64,000 nucleotides of DNA from contig CAVWBA010000021.1 of assembly GCA_963753135.1 (NCBI GenBank), forward strand, positions 53,982-117,981, read 5' to 3'. The notes below the pieces were generated by a model. It was not told the origin of the DNA. It did no database searches and worked only from the letters and a program-made list of their open reading frames with translations. The stretch's first letter is position 1. Each line of letters begins with the position of its first letter. The translations under genes were made by a program, and so were the position numbers. The DNA comes from Roseiarcus sp963753135 (GTDB taxonomy: Bacteria; Pseudomonadota; Alphaproteobacteria; Rhizobiales; Beijerinckiaceae). This document shows positions 34,880 through 45,974 of the stretch, piece by piece.

Positions 34880-37640
34880 ATGAGCTCCTTCGTGACCGGT
34901 CCAAACCTCTGGGACGAGTTCCAAATTCCCGCTATTAGTCGTTTGGCCCGCTCTCTTGTCGAAAGTCATCGGCAGGAAGCCGCGTCGCTCTCCGCGGACG
35001 CGCGCAAACTGATCGATGCTGAGAAGGAGCTTACTGCTCGCGATCGAGCATCGCACGAGCGTGAAGTTGCTCACCTTGCGCGCAATGCATGCAACGAGCT
35101 TGCCACAGAGCCAGCGGCACATGCGGCGGAGTTGGCCAAAGAGCGAGCAGCGCACGAGCACGAGGTCATCACCTTGCGTGTGGCGCACAATGTGGAGGTT
35201 ACAGCGGTGAACCAGAAGCTTACCCGCACAGAGTTGGCCATTGATTATGTCACCCAGCGGAAGATGCTTGAAAAGGATATTCTTCCGCCTCGACGGCCGG
35301 CCGGTCAACCTCTACGTCGCCTGCCCTTTTCACAACTCCGGCAAACCCAGAGGGATTTTCCGCACGATCGTCTTGCACAAGAACAGGACGCCGCGGAGCG
35401 CCTTTTCATATTGGATGGAGAGCAACCGAGCCACCATGAAGCCTCGCGACTGAGCGGCCGCTCTCCGGCGCTCGAGCGGCCGCACGACAAGCCGTCAGAT
35501 CAGACATTGCCGCATAGAGAGGATCGGGCTCCCCGTCGATATCGTGGAGCATCGTCGTAGCAAATAGCTCGGCACGAGGGATCGTCCCCTACTAGCGGTG
35601 ATCTCGCGCTCGCCTTGGCTGCTTGGAAGCAGAAGACGGAAAGTGGCCCCGGTCCAACGGACATCAACATTTTCCAATAATTCCTCTAGCTATATCCGAC
35701 TTCAATCCCTCCGTCGAAGGGTGCAATTCGGTTTCGATTGGAGCGAGAGCGCTTTTCCGACCAGCGGCCTTGATATAATAAATGCCGAATTCGAGGGCGT
35801 TGCTTGCGCGTCTCGGCATTCAGCTAAGATCCTGATGGACCATGGTGTGACTCCTCTTGTGGTCGCCGTGGGTCTCGGCGTCGACCATTTTGAACGCGTC
35901 CCGCCTTCGCCCTATCGTGCTCCGGGCCGACGATTTCCTGCATGCTGCATGTCTCCAGCTGCTCCGCGGACGACGGCATAGATCTGCTGCTGGACAGTTT
36001 TGAGCGGACGTTTAGTGATAACTTGACGAGGTGAGTTCTCTAATTCTCAATTTGGGGCGGCGATCAGCGTGAACATGTGAGATCGTGAAGCGCAGAAGGT
36101 TGGCGCGCGTTGGGTCATCCCGATGTGATCGTCCTCGATCCCATTAATGATTTAAGCGCTCTGAAAGCTCTCTATACGCAATGCGAGCTGTTCGTCGCAC
36201 CAAGTCGTCTCCCGACGTTTAATTTGGCGGTTGCCTTCGCCGCTGTCGTTGGTACGGCCATTGTGGCCACGGGGTACGGTGGCCATGTAGACTTCCTCGA
36301 TGAGAATGCGCGCGTGGTTACTGGAACTGGCGCTTCCGGCTTTACGCAAGTAGGCAAAACATCGCGGCGTCGGTTTGCTCTGAACCCCAGCCTCAGGCTC
36401 TCGATGATGCTCTTTGGGCGGCTTGCGAGCCGGCCCGACTTTGCGCCAATTCAAGCCACGAGCTGCTAGACATTGGATGCTTGAACATTTTAGTTGGTCG
36501 GCGGTGGGCGCTCGCCTCGCTCGCTTGGCAGAACGATTCGACGGGCAGACGTTGTCGATCTTAGAGAACCTTGCATTGGTTGGGTCACAAGTTGGAACGT
36601 GAAGTGCGGAATTGCCAGCCATGTTCAGCACCTCGTGAATGCGGTAGGGTCCGAAAACCAGCTCGTGTTTGCAGATCGGACTAGCGTACAGGTTGCTGAG
36701 GACGGCCCAACTGCTTTCGCCTATGGACGCAGGGCAAAATCGATAACGGTTTATACAAGGTGCTCGAGGCGCTCGATACGCACCATGTCGAAGTTCTGAT
36801 CATCCAATTCAATTATGGGTTCTACAATCATAAGGAGCTAAGCGAATTCATCGAATTTGTGATTTTGAAAGAAAACGATTGTATTCGTCGATCTTCATTC
36901 CACCAGCGATCCTTTTGGCGGCCGAGATAATTTTCGTCTGTCAGAACTCGCCAATGCCCTGAAATGTTGTGAGCGCGTTATGGCACATAGCCCCGCTGAT
37001 ATGGACCGCCTGAAAAACTTGGTCTTGACGACAACATCATGTTGTTTCCGCTTGGTGTTATTGATGCGCGCGCCCCGGCGAGCAGAGCCCGGGAGGGCCA
37101 TCTCCCGCTGCTCGCGTCCTTTGGCTATGCGTTGCCAAACAAAGGATTGCTTGAGCTGGTCGACGCGATCGAATTACTTCGGCAAAGGAACCGCCCAGTA
37201 CGTTTACGAATGTTGAACTCTCAGCACCCATCCACAGGATCTGCAGGGGTAACGGCTGCGCTGCGCGAAAAAATTGACGATCTCGGTTTTTGCGGCATCT
37301 AATCGAGTTTCTCACTCGGACTATCTGGCCGACGATCATTGCATGAGCCTCCTCCGCGCCGCAGATCTAATCGTGAACCCGTATCAAAACACGGGAGAAT
37401 CTGCGAGCGCTGCGGTTCGATGGGGGATGGGATGGTGCCCTGCGCCGTGATGCCGCTATCTATTTTTGATGTACTCCTCGGCCCGGCTGTTACAGGTCGT
37501 CCGGCTGCAAGCCTGAGAGCCTCGCGGACGCTATTGCCACAACATTAGATGAAATCGCGGGGCATACTTCCCTCGCGTTGCAAACTGCCGCAGCCGCATC
37601 GCAGTGGATTGATACACATAATTTCCGGCGCAGGGACCGC
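34880..37640 (+). pseudogene. degraded coiled-coil plus GT4-type glycosyltransferase region
   Basis: An open stretch of 150 residues rich in Glu, Ala and Arg (KELTARDRASHEREVAHLAR) is a coiled-coil linker. It is followed by GT-B fragments in changing frames: SAFPTSGLDIINAEFEGVAC, ASRHSAKILMDHGVTPLVVA, VGLGVDHFERV, CELFVAPSR, VGTAIVATGYGGHVDFLDEN, GIASHVQHLVNAV, SFGYALPNKGLLELVDAIEL and MSLLRAADLIVNPYQNTGES. The last two are typical of a second GT4 acceptor/donor pair. Stops and shifts occur every 150-400 bases. The architecture parallels the multidomain protein encoded at 47.2-52.2 kb. Confidence 0.75.
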
Positions 37641-37832
37641 TGATTAAGGCGCGTCGCGAAGGCGATACTCAAGACGCGCGAATCAAATGCTGCATCTTGT
37701 GCGCCTACGATTTCCGCATCCGCAGCGAGCTAATCTGGCGGCACAGGCCTATGCACTTCGTCCTTCCGAGCGGACCCGTTCCATGATCAGGCAACTCTCG
37801 ACGGCCATCGCTGACCAAAACCGCGACGAAAG

Positions 37833-38924
37833 TTGCGGGGCATTTTTGTGAACACCGGCAAAGCCAAATGCAGCATCCATGAGAGCGGCCTCATGGTCTA
37901 TAAATGTCTAAAACGATCTCCGATATTCGACCTCGTGTATGCGACGGTAGACGAGATTGATATCGCCGTCTTCGCGCGCGAGGGCGTTGTAAGCCTCAGG
38001 GATGGGGCGGCTGATGGCGACCCTTCGATAAGAGATGTCGATTTCTGGATTTTCAATTGGCACTTCATCACGATGGCGAGGCACGTTGACCCGCGGAGTA
38101 TCGCCAGATTGCGGGGCCTTAAGTTCACTGTTGTACTTGAGCTCGCGTCTGGCGACCCGCTCGCGTTCGTACCGCCGAACGTTTTCGACGGCTTTATCGC
38201 GCTTGATCCAACAACACCCCCAACGGGCCGGATCTTCCCTTTCCCGCGACCCCTAGAAAGTGAGACCTCATGTGCCGGAACCAAGATCGTCTGAAGTGCC
38301 AGTTATCGGCTCCTTCGGTTTTGGTACTCCCGGCAAGGGTTTCGAGCTTCTCGTTGAGTTGGTCAACCGAGAATTCGAGCGAGCGATTGTCCGGATAAAC
38401 GTGCCGCGGGGTCTCAATGCTCACACTGACATCATCCACGACAGAGATTATGTCGCTTACATCGCGTCTATGTGCCGTCGGATCGCGAAGCGGAATTTAG
38501 ATCGAATTCACTCACGACTTCTTGGACGCCGACGATCTTACTCAGTCGGTGTTCTGCCAATGATCTCAACTGCTTTATGTACACTCGCAACCAACCTGGT
38601 CTTTCCGCTACCACTGATCAGGCAATCCTATCCGGCCGGCCGCTGCTAACACTTTCGAATGACACTTTTAGACATATTCATCAATACATCCCACCTTACC
38701 CGTATCTTTCGTTGCGAAACGCGATGGATACGACCGCGGCTGCCGTGCGCCATATGCAACGCGATTGGTCGCGCGAAGCATTTCTGGAAACGTTCCACAA
38801 CATGCTCGCCGCATTCGGACTTACGACGCAAAAGGGGGATGATGTTTTTGCGTTAACGATCGAAGGCGGCGGTGCTCGTTTTGGTTGCGCATATCGGCGG
38901 CACACTCGAGCACGATATCCTTGA
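37833..38924 (+). pseudogene. glycosyltransferase-like protein, degraded
   Basis: RGIFVNTGKAKCSIHESGLM followed by VYKCLKRSPIFDLVYATVDE opens the first frame. DVDFWIFNWHFITMARHVDP and VPVIGSFGFGTPGKGFELLV follow, then in another frame NDLNCFMYTRNQPGLSATTD, GRPLLTLSNDTFRHIHQYIP and the ending RDWSREAFLETFHNMLAAFG. The middle and end resemble a GT-B nucleotide-sugar site (chain: fixed domain, glycine-rich turn, donor loop). I cannot assign a named family. It is probably the next domain of the same ancestral multidomain gene. Confidence 0.55.
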
Positions 38925-40297
38925 TTATTCTACGCGGGTGGCGGACGCGATTGGTCGAACGGGGGAAAATACGCACCGTCCGTTTGCGATGCCGCGACGT
39001 ATCAGATCTGGAGCGATACGTGCGCACGCTCCGGCCGACGGCGACCCTGTTGGTCGACTTCGAGAAGAAGCAGTTCGGAAGTGCGGCTCATATGGTCGGG
39101 CATCTTACTACGCTGATCGCTCTCGCCGAGCGTTTAACGGATGGCGCTTACAATCTACCGCATGCCGAGAGCTCGGTGAAATTTATCGAACGCCGACCTG
39201 TTATTCCGTTCTGTACGATACAAATCGGACTGGCACCGCAACCGGCCATATGGCTGATAGGCTTCGGGCAGCCGAGTTCTGAATTTAGAGGCTATCCTCG
39301 TTCGCATTGCCTACGAGCAACCCAACCTTAGAATTGTCCTCGAAGCCACGCTTGATCAGCGTACCGGGCTTCAGTCGCGATTGACCGCCATGGTAGATGC
39401 GGTGCCTCGCCTCGCTACCTTGCGGGTGAGCATCCGGCAGCTCCCTCAGCGCCACGAAGAAATCGTCAAACTCCTAGCGCCTCACAAAGCGCTCATCTTC
39501 TATTGTGATGCAGAGCGCGCAAACGAGCTTGAAAGCATCAGTTCGCTAATGATGATTTCTGAGCGCGCTGTGATCTTCACGCGGGCCGCTCCCTCGCTGT
39601 TTATGGCGAGGCGGCAACATTTATTGAGGATCACGCGCTTGCCGAAATTGAAGAGATGGGGCTTAAGGCCCAGATCGCGCTCGTGTGGAACTTTGGCGAG
39701 TGGTCACTTTACGCCCAGATCCGCGCCTTGCTAGCCGATAGCATTTCGCTGCGTCAAGGCCTCGTGGACGATCCCTTGCAAGCGGCGGATCTTGATGAGG
39801 CGATAGCGGACTGTCGGGCGCAGCACATTTTCACGCTGGATGACGAGGCCTTCGTGAGAAGTGCCTACGCCCGCGAGCTGGGACGGGAACCTGATCCAAC
39901 CGGTCTCGCTGGCCACTTGAGCGCCTTGCGCAGTGGAGCTTCGCACGCCGATATTCTGGAGAGGCTTAGCTCGTCCGAAGAAGCGCTGCTGAAAAAGGCC
40001 ACGGCCTTCGTCGAAGATGCCTATCTTGAAGTGTTGGGTCGGAATGTTGATCCCTCTGGTTTCACTTATTTCCTGCGATTAATGCGGGAGGGCAAAACTC
40101 GCGCCGAAATACTGGAGTTGTTGCGATCGTCAGACGAGGCGAAGGCGAAGCAAACCGCCGCGCTTGCGCCGACAACTGACGAATGCTCGCCGTCAGCGCA
40201 AGCAGTGACTGACCTCGAAAATTATTCGGTGCCACACACCGGCGCTTGGTTGCGGCCGACCGCAGGCGAAGCTAGTCCGATCGGGCGCCCGTGTTAG
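38870..40297 (+). pseudogene. degraded protein ending in two DUF4214 domains
   Basis: The first part, in three frames (LDYSTRVADA, DLERYVRTLRPTATLLVDFE, LNLEAILVRIAYEQPNLR-like, LTAMVDAVPRLATLRVSIRQ), is not recognised. The last 200 codons (39656-40297) are open and encode two copies of DUF4214: FVRSAYARELGREPDPTGLA...ILERLSSSEEA and FVEDAYLEVLGRNVDPSGFT...ILELLRSSDEA. DUF4214 is found attached to glycosyltransferases and secreted calcium-binding proteins in Alphaproteobacteria. This is the longest preserved piece of the decayed cluster. Confidence 0.62.
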
Positions 40298-42703
40298 CGT
40301 CGGTGAATACGGAGGTCGCGCTCCCAGCCAACAAACAGCCGCCGCAAGCTGATCAAGACGGGATAACCGCGGGAGCGGATGCGCGTCCGATCTGCTCTGT
40401 TCTTCCTCGACAAAACGAGGCAACCATTTTTGTGCTGCTGGAAAGCGGCCAGGGTCAATCTGGGTCGGATTTTATCTCGCGGTTTGGCCCTTCGCTTGCG
40501 CAGATCGGAGCTGTTCGCTTCGTGCGCTGGAACGAAGAGGCAAAGTCCTTTGATCACATGAAGCTGAGACAGTACTCGATGCGCTCGGATCACATTCCAC
40601 TCCTGACAAAAAGGGCCATGATTCGGCAGGTCAAACGCCGATCCTTTTTCTGCAACGCGGGTCGGTTTGGGGAGGTGACTGGCTTCTCTTGGCCGATGAT
40701 CCGCTTAGCAATCCCGCAGACAATGCGCTCACCCACATGGACATTCTCTTGGAGGCCAAGCGGATTGGTCTCCTGACGGCGGCAATTTTCCGCGGCGCCG
40801 AACCACTGCGCCTTCGAAGCTCGCGGGGATCGAAGCGGCCGAATTTGAGCGCTATGTCCAGGCGCTTCTTCTCGCCGATCTAATTCTTCCAACTTCAGAT
40901 GCCGCTGAGGAGGAGCTCCGCGATATCCTAGGACAGCACCTATTGGCGGATGTTGCACCGCCAATCCGGCGTGTCTCGCCTCCCTCCAAAGTGCATGCCG
41001 TAAACAAACGAATGGGTCGATTATGCGAAGCATATTATTAATTTGACTGCGAGGCATGCCGACCGCTGCCATGAGCTGCATGTCTCTTTACGTTTTGATT
41101 GAGAGCACCGAACCGGCGAATAGTTATCGAGCGCGGTTTACAAATCGTCTGCTCGAGGCTTTCAAGGATCACGGTATTGCTGTCGTCTCAGCTACTTGGG
41201 ACGCGGGCCCATCGTCTTATCACTTCCTCCGGGCACGACACAGTTTGGGTGGAACCGGGCAAGTCCAGTGCGCCCACGTGGCTGCTTGCCCCGGGGGGGG
41301 TGAAGCCGCCTGGGTCGACGACCTCATTGCTTTCGCCGCCGTCGAGATCTAGGAATTGCTGCGATTCTGCACGAAGACATAGAAGCAACCAGATGTGCAT
41401 GCCGCCGGACGCCGGGGTTGCGGGCGTATGCACGGCTGGACAAGGTCTTCGCCGTCTCCCAAGAGCGCTACGACAAGTTTTATTCTTGGCTTCTGTCTTC
41501 GCGCGACCGTGTCCATAGCGCTGAAGACCGTTTTGAAGTGGTAGCGTCGCCTACCGACGTCAACCAGCCGCTCGGTGAAACTACGCGCGAGTGGGAATAC
41601 TATGCCAAAGAATTGCTCAAGCGCATGGCCCTGTACCGGCCGTCCGGAACTTTAAGAGAGTGTCGACTCCCCCGGCCGGACAAGACTTCTACGCTCGGAT
41701 GGTCAACCTTCAACGTCGGCCGCTGCTGTCGCTGTGTATTAGCACATACAATCGGGCCGCATGGTTGGAACTCAATCTGCGCAACATCTTCAGCCAAATT
41801 CCAGACGAGCGCGACGATCTAGAGATACTGGTCGTTGACAATGCTGCGCTCGATAGGACCCCAGATGTCATCAAACCGTTCTTGCACCGAAAGGAATTTC
41901 GTTACGTTCGGAACGCGCGCAACGTCGGCATGCTGGGCAACCTAGCGGTGACAGCTCAAAAGGCTCGAGGAGAATATGTCTGGATCATCGGCGATGACGA
42001 CCTCACACGGCCCGGGGTGATCAACCGTACGTTGGACGTGTTAGTAAGACCACGGTATTGGCCTTATCTACTATAATTATGGCTACAGCAGCGAAGTTGA
42101 TCCAGGATCGATTGATGATCTCGCTGCTTACCTTGATCGTTATAATATTCTTGAACCAAGCGGCCCCGATGCGTTATCTCTTGTCCGTGACTTGGCTGCA
42201 AAGAATCAGAATTTCTATACGGCGATCTACTCTCACGCTTATCGTCGAGATCACGCGCTCCGGGCCTATTGCCAAGATACTAGTGGACGGGCCTTCTCGA
42301 CTATGCTGTCGTGCATTCCCACTGCTTACTACGTTCTAAACTACATGTCAATTCGACTGCATTCTGGTTTGGAGAGCCTGCACTTGTCGTCAATTCTAAC
42401 GTTTCCTGGCAAGCGTATGGGCCATTGTTCGACTTGGAGCAGCTACCTCGAGCTTGGGACTTAGCGGAGCGCAACGGTGCAGATCCCGCCAAGGTTGACC
42501 GGCGACGTTCCGACGGGCTATGGCTCATCGAAATGATGTGGCGCGACGTTTTCGAGAACGATGAAGCGGGAAACAGCGCATTCATATCGGCTCCGCGCAT
42601 TCTCATGCGGCTCAAGCATCTTACTTCGCTTGACCAGCGGATCCAGGCGATGCAAGCCGTGTACGCCAAGGCGCACGCGGCAGGTGGCCGGCAGCACAAA
42701 TGA
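40288..42703 (+). pseudogene. degraded glycosyltransferase ending in a GT2 domain, paralogue of 47401-49347
   Basis: The first half (ATIFVLLESGQGQSGSDFIS, HMDILLEAKRIGLLTAAIFR, FERYVQALLLADLILPTSDA, ESTEPANSYRARFTNRLLEA) matches the GT4-type part of the - strand paralogue loosely. The second half matches closely: LLSLCISTYNRAAWLELNLR, LEILVVDNAALDRTPDVIKP, FRYVRNARNVGMLGNLAVTA and GEYVWIIGDDDLTRPG (GT2 DxD region), then AIYSHAYRRDHALRAYCQDT with SGRAFSTMLSCIP. The end GRQHK is at 42703. At least six shifts or stops. Confidence 0.8.
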
Positions 42704-42924
42704 GGCCAGAGCAGTTGTTCAGAGCTTGGAGTCGCCAATCGTCATGACCCGGTAAAATAGAAGTCTCGTGGGCGAAACGATGACGTGATGCACCTGACGC
42801 CCGACTAGGCGACGCCGAGGCTGCCAGTCAGCCCGACAAAGTGGCGGGCGTGGACGGAACGACCACTTGCCACGCAAAGATACAAAGATAAAGCGCGGTG
42901 CCGGATCACGGCGCAGGGCCGGCC

Positions 42925-43812
42925 TTATTTGGGCGAGCCTGACGTGAGCAATGAAGCGATGGTCGCTGTAAGCGCTGGATCGCTCTTCCTGAGGATTTCG
43001 AGCGCGAGATCCCAGAAGCCCATATTCGCAACGACCGCGGCCGCCCGGATCGCCTCGTACGGTGAGGAAGTACTGATGCCCCAGTGAGCGGATATGTGGC
43101 CCGGACGTATTGCGCTTGCGCCCAGAACAATTGACCGCCGCGAACGGCATGATAATCCACAGACTGCGGAGGGCCGGAAGAAACCATCCCAGATTGAGCG
43201 GAGGCCCGGGATCTTCATTCGGGGCGTAGTGACATAGATCGGACAATCGCCAGAGCACGAAACCGTGGTCGCGCAGGAAGCGGTCCACATCGCAGAACAG
43301 CGGCTGACCTTCGTAAATCGGGTTAAACTCGACCTCGATATCGACCAGCGCGCAGTTGCGCAAAGCGCTTTCCGCGCCCCGGAGGATATCGAGCTCCGAG
43401 CCCTGGGTGTCGAGCTTGATGGCATCGACACGGTCGATCTGTTGTTCCGCGAGGATCGCATCGAGCGTCCGCAACGACAATTCGACGGCGCGTAATGGCT
43501 TGATTTCAGCAAGAGCCGGGTAGTGCCGATAGCGCCTCGACCGGCGGATAAACGGAGCTCAGGCAGGTTGCTGGGTAACGTGCAGCGTCACGCGCGGGTC
43601 GTCGCCCGAGCCGAGCCCGATTGGCATATAAAACACGTTTGGCGCGGCCGAGCTATTCAGCCGATTAACCTCGTCCCGGTCCGGATCGAAGCACAGGACA
43701 CGCGCGTGACGCATAAGAGCGCGCCAGCGCTCGGGCATCCCCAGCGCGCGCCAACATCGACCAGGACGAGATCCTGGTCGAGCCGTAACAAGGCTTCGAG
43801 TGCTACCACCAT
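42925..43812 (-). pseudogene. FkbM-family methyltransferase, frameshifted
   Basis: From the ATG at 43812 the N-terminus reads LDQDLVLVDVGARWG. A shift follows, then ALMRHARVLCFDPDRDEVNR and the next frame SLRTLDAILAEQQIDRVDAI with KLDTQGSELDILRGAE, the SAM-site and acidic motif of FkbM. LVDIEVEFNPIYEGQPLFCD and HGFVLWRLSDLCHYAP are also family-typical. Two more shifts (near 43130 and 43070) separate QLFWAQAQYVRATYPLTG from AVVANMGFWDLALEILRKSD. The corrected length is about 295 residues. It is convergent with the decayed plus-strand cluster. Confidence 0.78.
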
Positions 43813-43849
43813 CCTACGATGATAGGGCAGGATGCCGCCACCGCAAATC

Positions 43850-44058
43850 TTATTTGACGCCGAATCTGAAATGGACCCTCGCAGCGGGACCGCTTGAGGC
43901 GGTACGCTCGCCCTTCTCGGCGGCGAGCGCGGCAGTCATCTCGGCTTCCAGCATCTCCTGCATCACCGCCCGGACGATCTCGCGCAGCCCATCCGGGCTC
44001 TTGGCGAAAAGCTCGTTGACGGCGGCGACCGCGGGCTTACTTTCGAAGTCTTGGTCAT
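43850..44058 (-). pseudogene. N-terminal remnant of an IS256-family transposase
   Basis: ATG at 44058 followed by MTKTSKV. After a one-base shift: PAVAAVNELFAKSPDGLREI then VRAVMQEMLEAEMTAALAAE and KGERTAS, the first 65 residues of an IS256/Mutator transposase. The frame then leaves the family and stops at 43850. It belongs to a different IS256 subgroup from the element at 3222. Confidence 0.72.
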
Positions 44059-44229
44059 GGCGGCGGTTCTCCCAGGAGAATCAAGTGACTGGACATCGCC
44101 AGCCTGCCATGATCGCCTTTGGCCCCTCAGCGATTTTGCAGAACCTTCAGTTGACTACTGAAGGCTTAGGGTCGTTCTCGTCGGCAATGGGGATATTGGC
44201 CGCCAGCGACTGCCGCGCGTCGTGGGCGC

Positions 44230-44650
44230 TATACTCCAAAGACTCCTCACCGAAGATCCACTTCGCTTAGCTGCCTCACGGCAGATCTGGCAGTACCGCC
44301 TACCTTATGATTCGTCTGGCGAGCTATCACCGCGATCGCGCGACAGGTTGCATAATCTGACAACGCTCGATCAAGAGTATATGAAATTGCGCGACGCGGA
44401 CGTCAGCCAATGCTGCGCGTCTGGAGGGCCATGGCTCCTCTGCCTGTCGAATCAAGTCCATTGGGCTCAGGCGCAGTACGTCTGAAAGAATATCCGAGAA
44501 CGGGAGACGCTCAGATGGACTCCAGTAAAGCGATTGTGACGGCAATACTCGCCGGAACCTATGGCTGGTGGGAATCTGGCGCTCGAGGTGATCCATAGGC
44601 GGGCCGGACCGGATATTGTCGGATGCCCTTCGCCCAACACCCGCGCAGAT
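44230..44650 (+). pseudogene. fragment resembling the C-terminus of the neighbouring FkbM protein
   Basis: Two pieces stand out: VHWAQAQYV at about 44458 and, in another frame, LALEVIHRRAGPD at about 44577. The - strand FkbM gene at 42925-43812 has FWAQAQYV and WDLALEILRKSDPA in the same order and spacing. The part before (LTTLDQEYMKLRDADVSQC) is unrecognised. I read it as an inverted, decayed paralogue tail. Confidence 0.35.
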
Positions 44651-44697
44651 TTAGCTCGTCTGCGATTGCGAAGCGACTGCCGGTGCCGCGCTCGTCA

Positions 44698-45723
44698 TCA
44701 AGCGTCTGCAATCGTAGGGTCGCAAATGGTGAATTCAGGACGCATCAGCGCCGCGTGCCGTGTGACTGTCCGACGGAACGTGTCGTCAGCTAGAGCTGTA
44801 GGGTCCGCTCCGGCGACGCGGTCTGCGGCAACGGCCCGCCAGAGTTCGCGGTCCAGGCGCGAGAGGTGCTCGACCGCAAGCAGTGGTTCTCTGGTGAGCT
44901 CTTCCTCCATGGGAACCCGAAGCTCTGCGGCCGGACTGGGGGTTTCGTTCACGCGCCGGTACACGAAGGGGCGGACCAAAAAACACCCGCAGATTTTCCA
45001 CGAATCGCGGGTTCTCGATCACGTCCACGAAGTCGAAGGTCTTCAGCCGCGCCAGGGCTTCGCTTACGAGGCGCTGGTCCGACGCGCCGTCGATGAAGCC
45101 GTCATTGGGAATGAGGGGATGAGGCCAAAGTAGCATGCGGACCGCGATATTGTCGGTCTGATAGGCGGCTTCCGGGTGATTGAGACATTCGATAAGTGAC
45201 CCTCGGCCCATGCGTGTAATGCGCCCCCATACACCCGCAGCTGCGAGGGTCTCGTCCGAGTATGACCGCCAGAACATCCACAGTGGGATGCGCAAAAGTC
45301 GCGGTTCCCGCAGAACCGTCATTAAGCGTGCTGCCGGCCGACCCTGGATTATGGTGGAATAGGCCATGTGGGCGTTCAAAAAGTCGTTGCCGTTTGCTGG
45401 AGGGAGAACCTTATAGAAGCATTGACGCAATTCCGGAGAAAGGGTCTCCAACGAGCGGGAATGGAACGGCCCCAAAGGCGGAATAGTCAAAAGCGAGAAT
45501 ACACGCGGTGGAAGGAAGGACCTCACGAATGCCCTCCACCACCGCCTGGCCCGAGGTCTTCCCGATATGCATGAATGCCAAGGGCCGGTCCATGGCGGAT
45601 TGTTTTGTCAGTTCGTCAACCTGGGCCGTGCGCTCAACGTAGAGGCTTCTCCAGTTGCTCGACCTTGGCAGTAAGCTCAGCAATCTTTGCCAACAACAAG
45701 TCCTCCTTCGGCGATAGCTGCAT
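44698..45723 (-). pseudogene. sulfotransferase-family protein, frameshifted
   Basis: ATG at 45723: MQLSPKEDLLLAKIAELTAK is a coiled start, and after a shift PLAFMHIGKTSGQAVVEGI has the HxGKT-S 5'-phosphosulfate loop. The next frame gives MAYSTIIQGRPAARLMTVLR with EPRLLRIPLWMFWRSYSDET, where an R.P..R..S-like 3'-phosphate site is expected. MLLWPHPLIPNDGFIDGASD and RLKTFDFVDVIENPRFVENL follow, and the end (PLLAVEHLSRLDRELWRAVA) is in a third frame. Such enzymes transfer sulfate from PAPS to surface glycans. Corrected length is about 340 residues; at least three shifts. Confidence 0.65.
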
Positions 45724-45733
45724 GCCGCTCAAC

Positions 45734-45805
45734 TTAACCCACATTTCGCAGGCGGGCGCGGAAGAGGTCTTTCTGGCCGCCGTCCAGGCGCTCCTTCGAT
45801 CGCAT
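45734..45805 (-). pseudogene. N-terminal stub of an IS5-type transposase
   Basis: MRSKERLDGGQKDLFRARL followed by a stop resembles the first 20 residues of IS5-group transposases (MR.KER...GQ.DLF..RL). No further IS5 sequence is seen. Short, so tentative. Confidence 0.4.
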
Positions 45806-45974
45806 CGCCAATCTCCAATCGCTTCTCGCGACCAGAAAATCATGCCTCGGCGGCCGTTTCAATTTGCGAGATAACCACCGCTCGCGTCGACCAAACCGGC
45901 AAAATCGGCTACCTCGAAATTTCCGTAAACCCCCAAAATCCCGGCCTTCTCCGGATTCTTTCATAACGACTATT

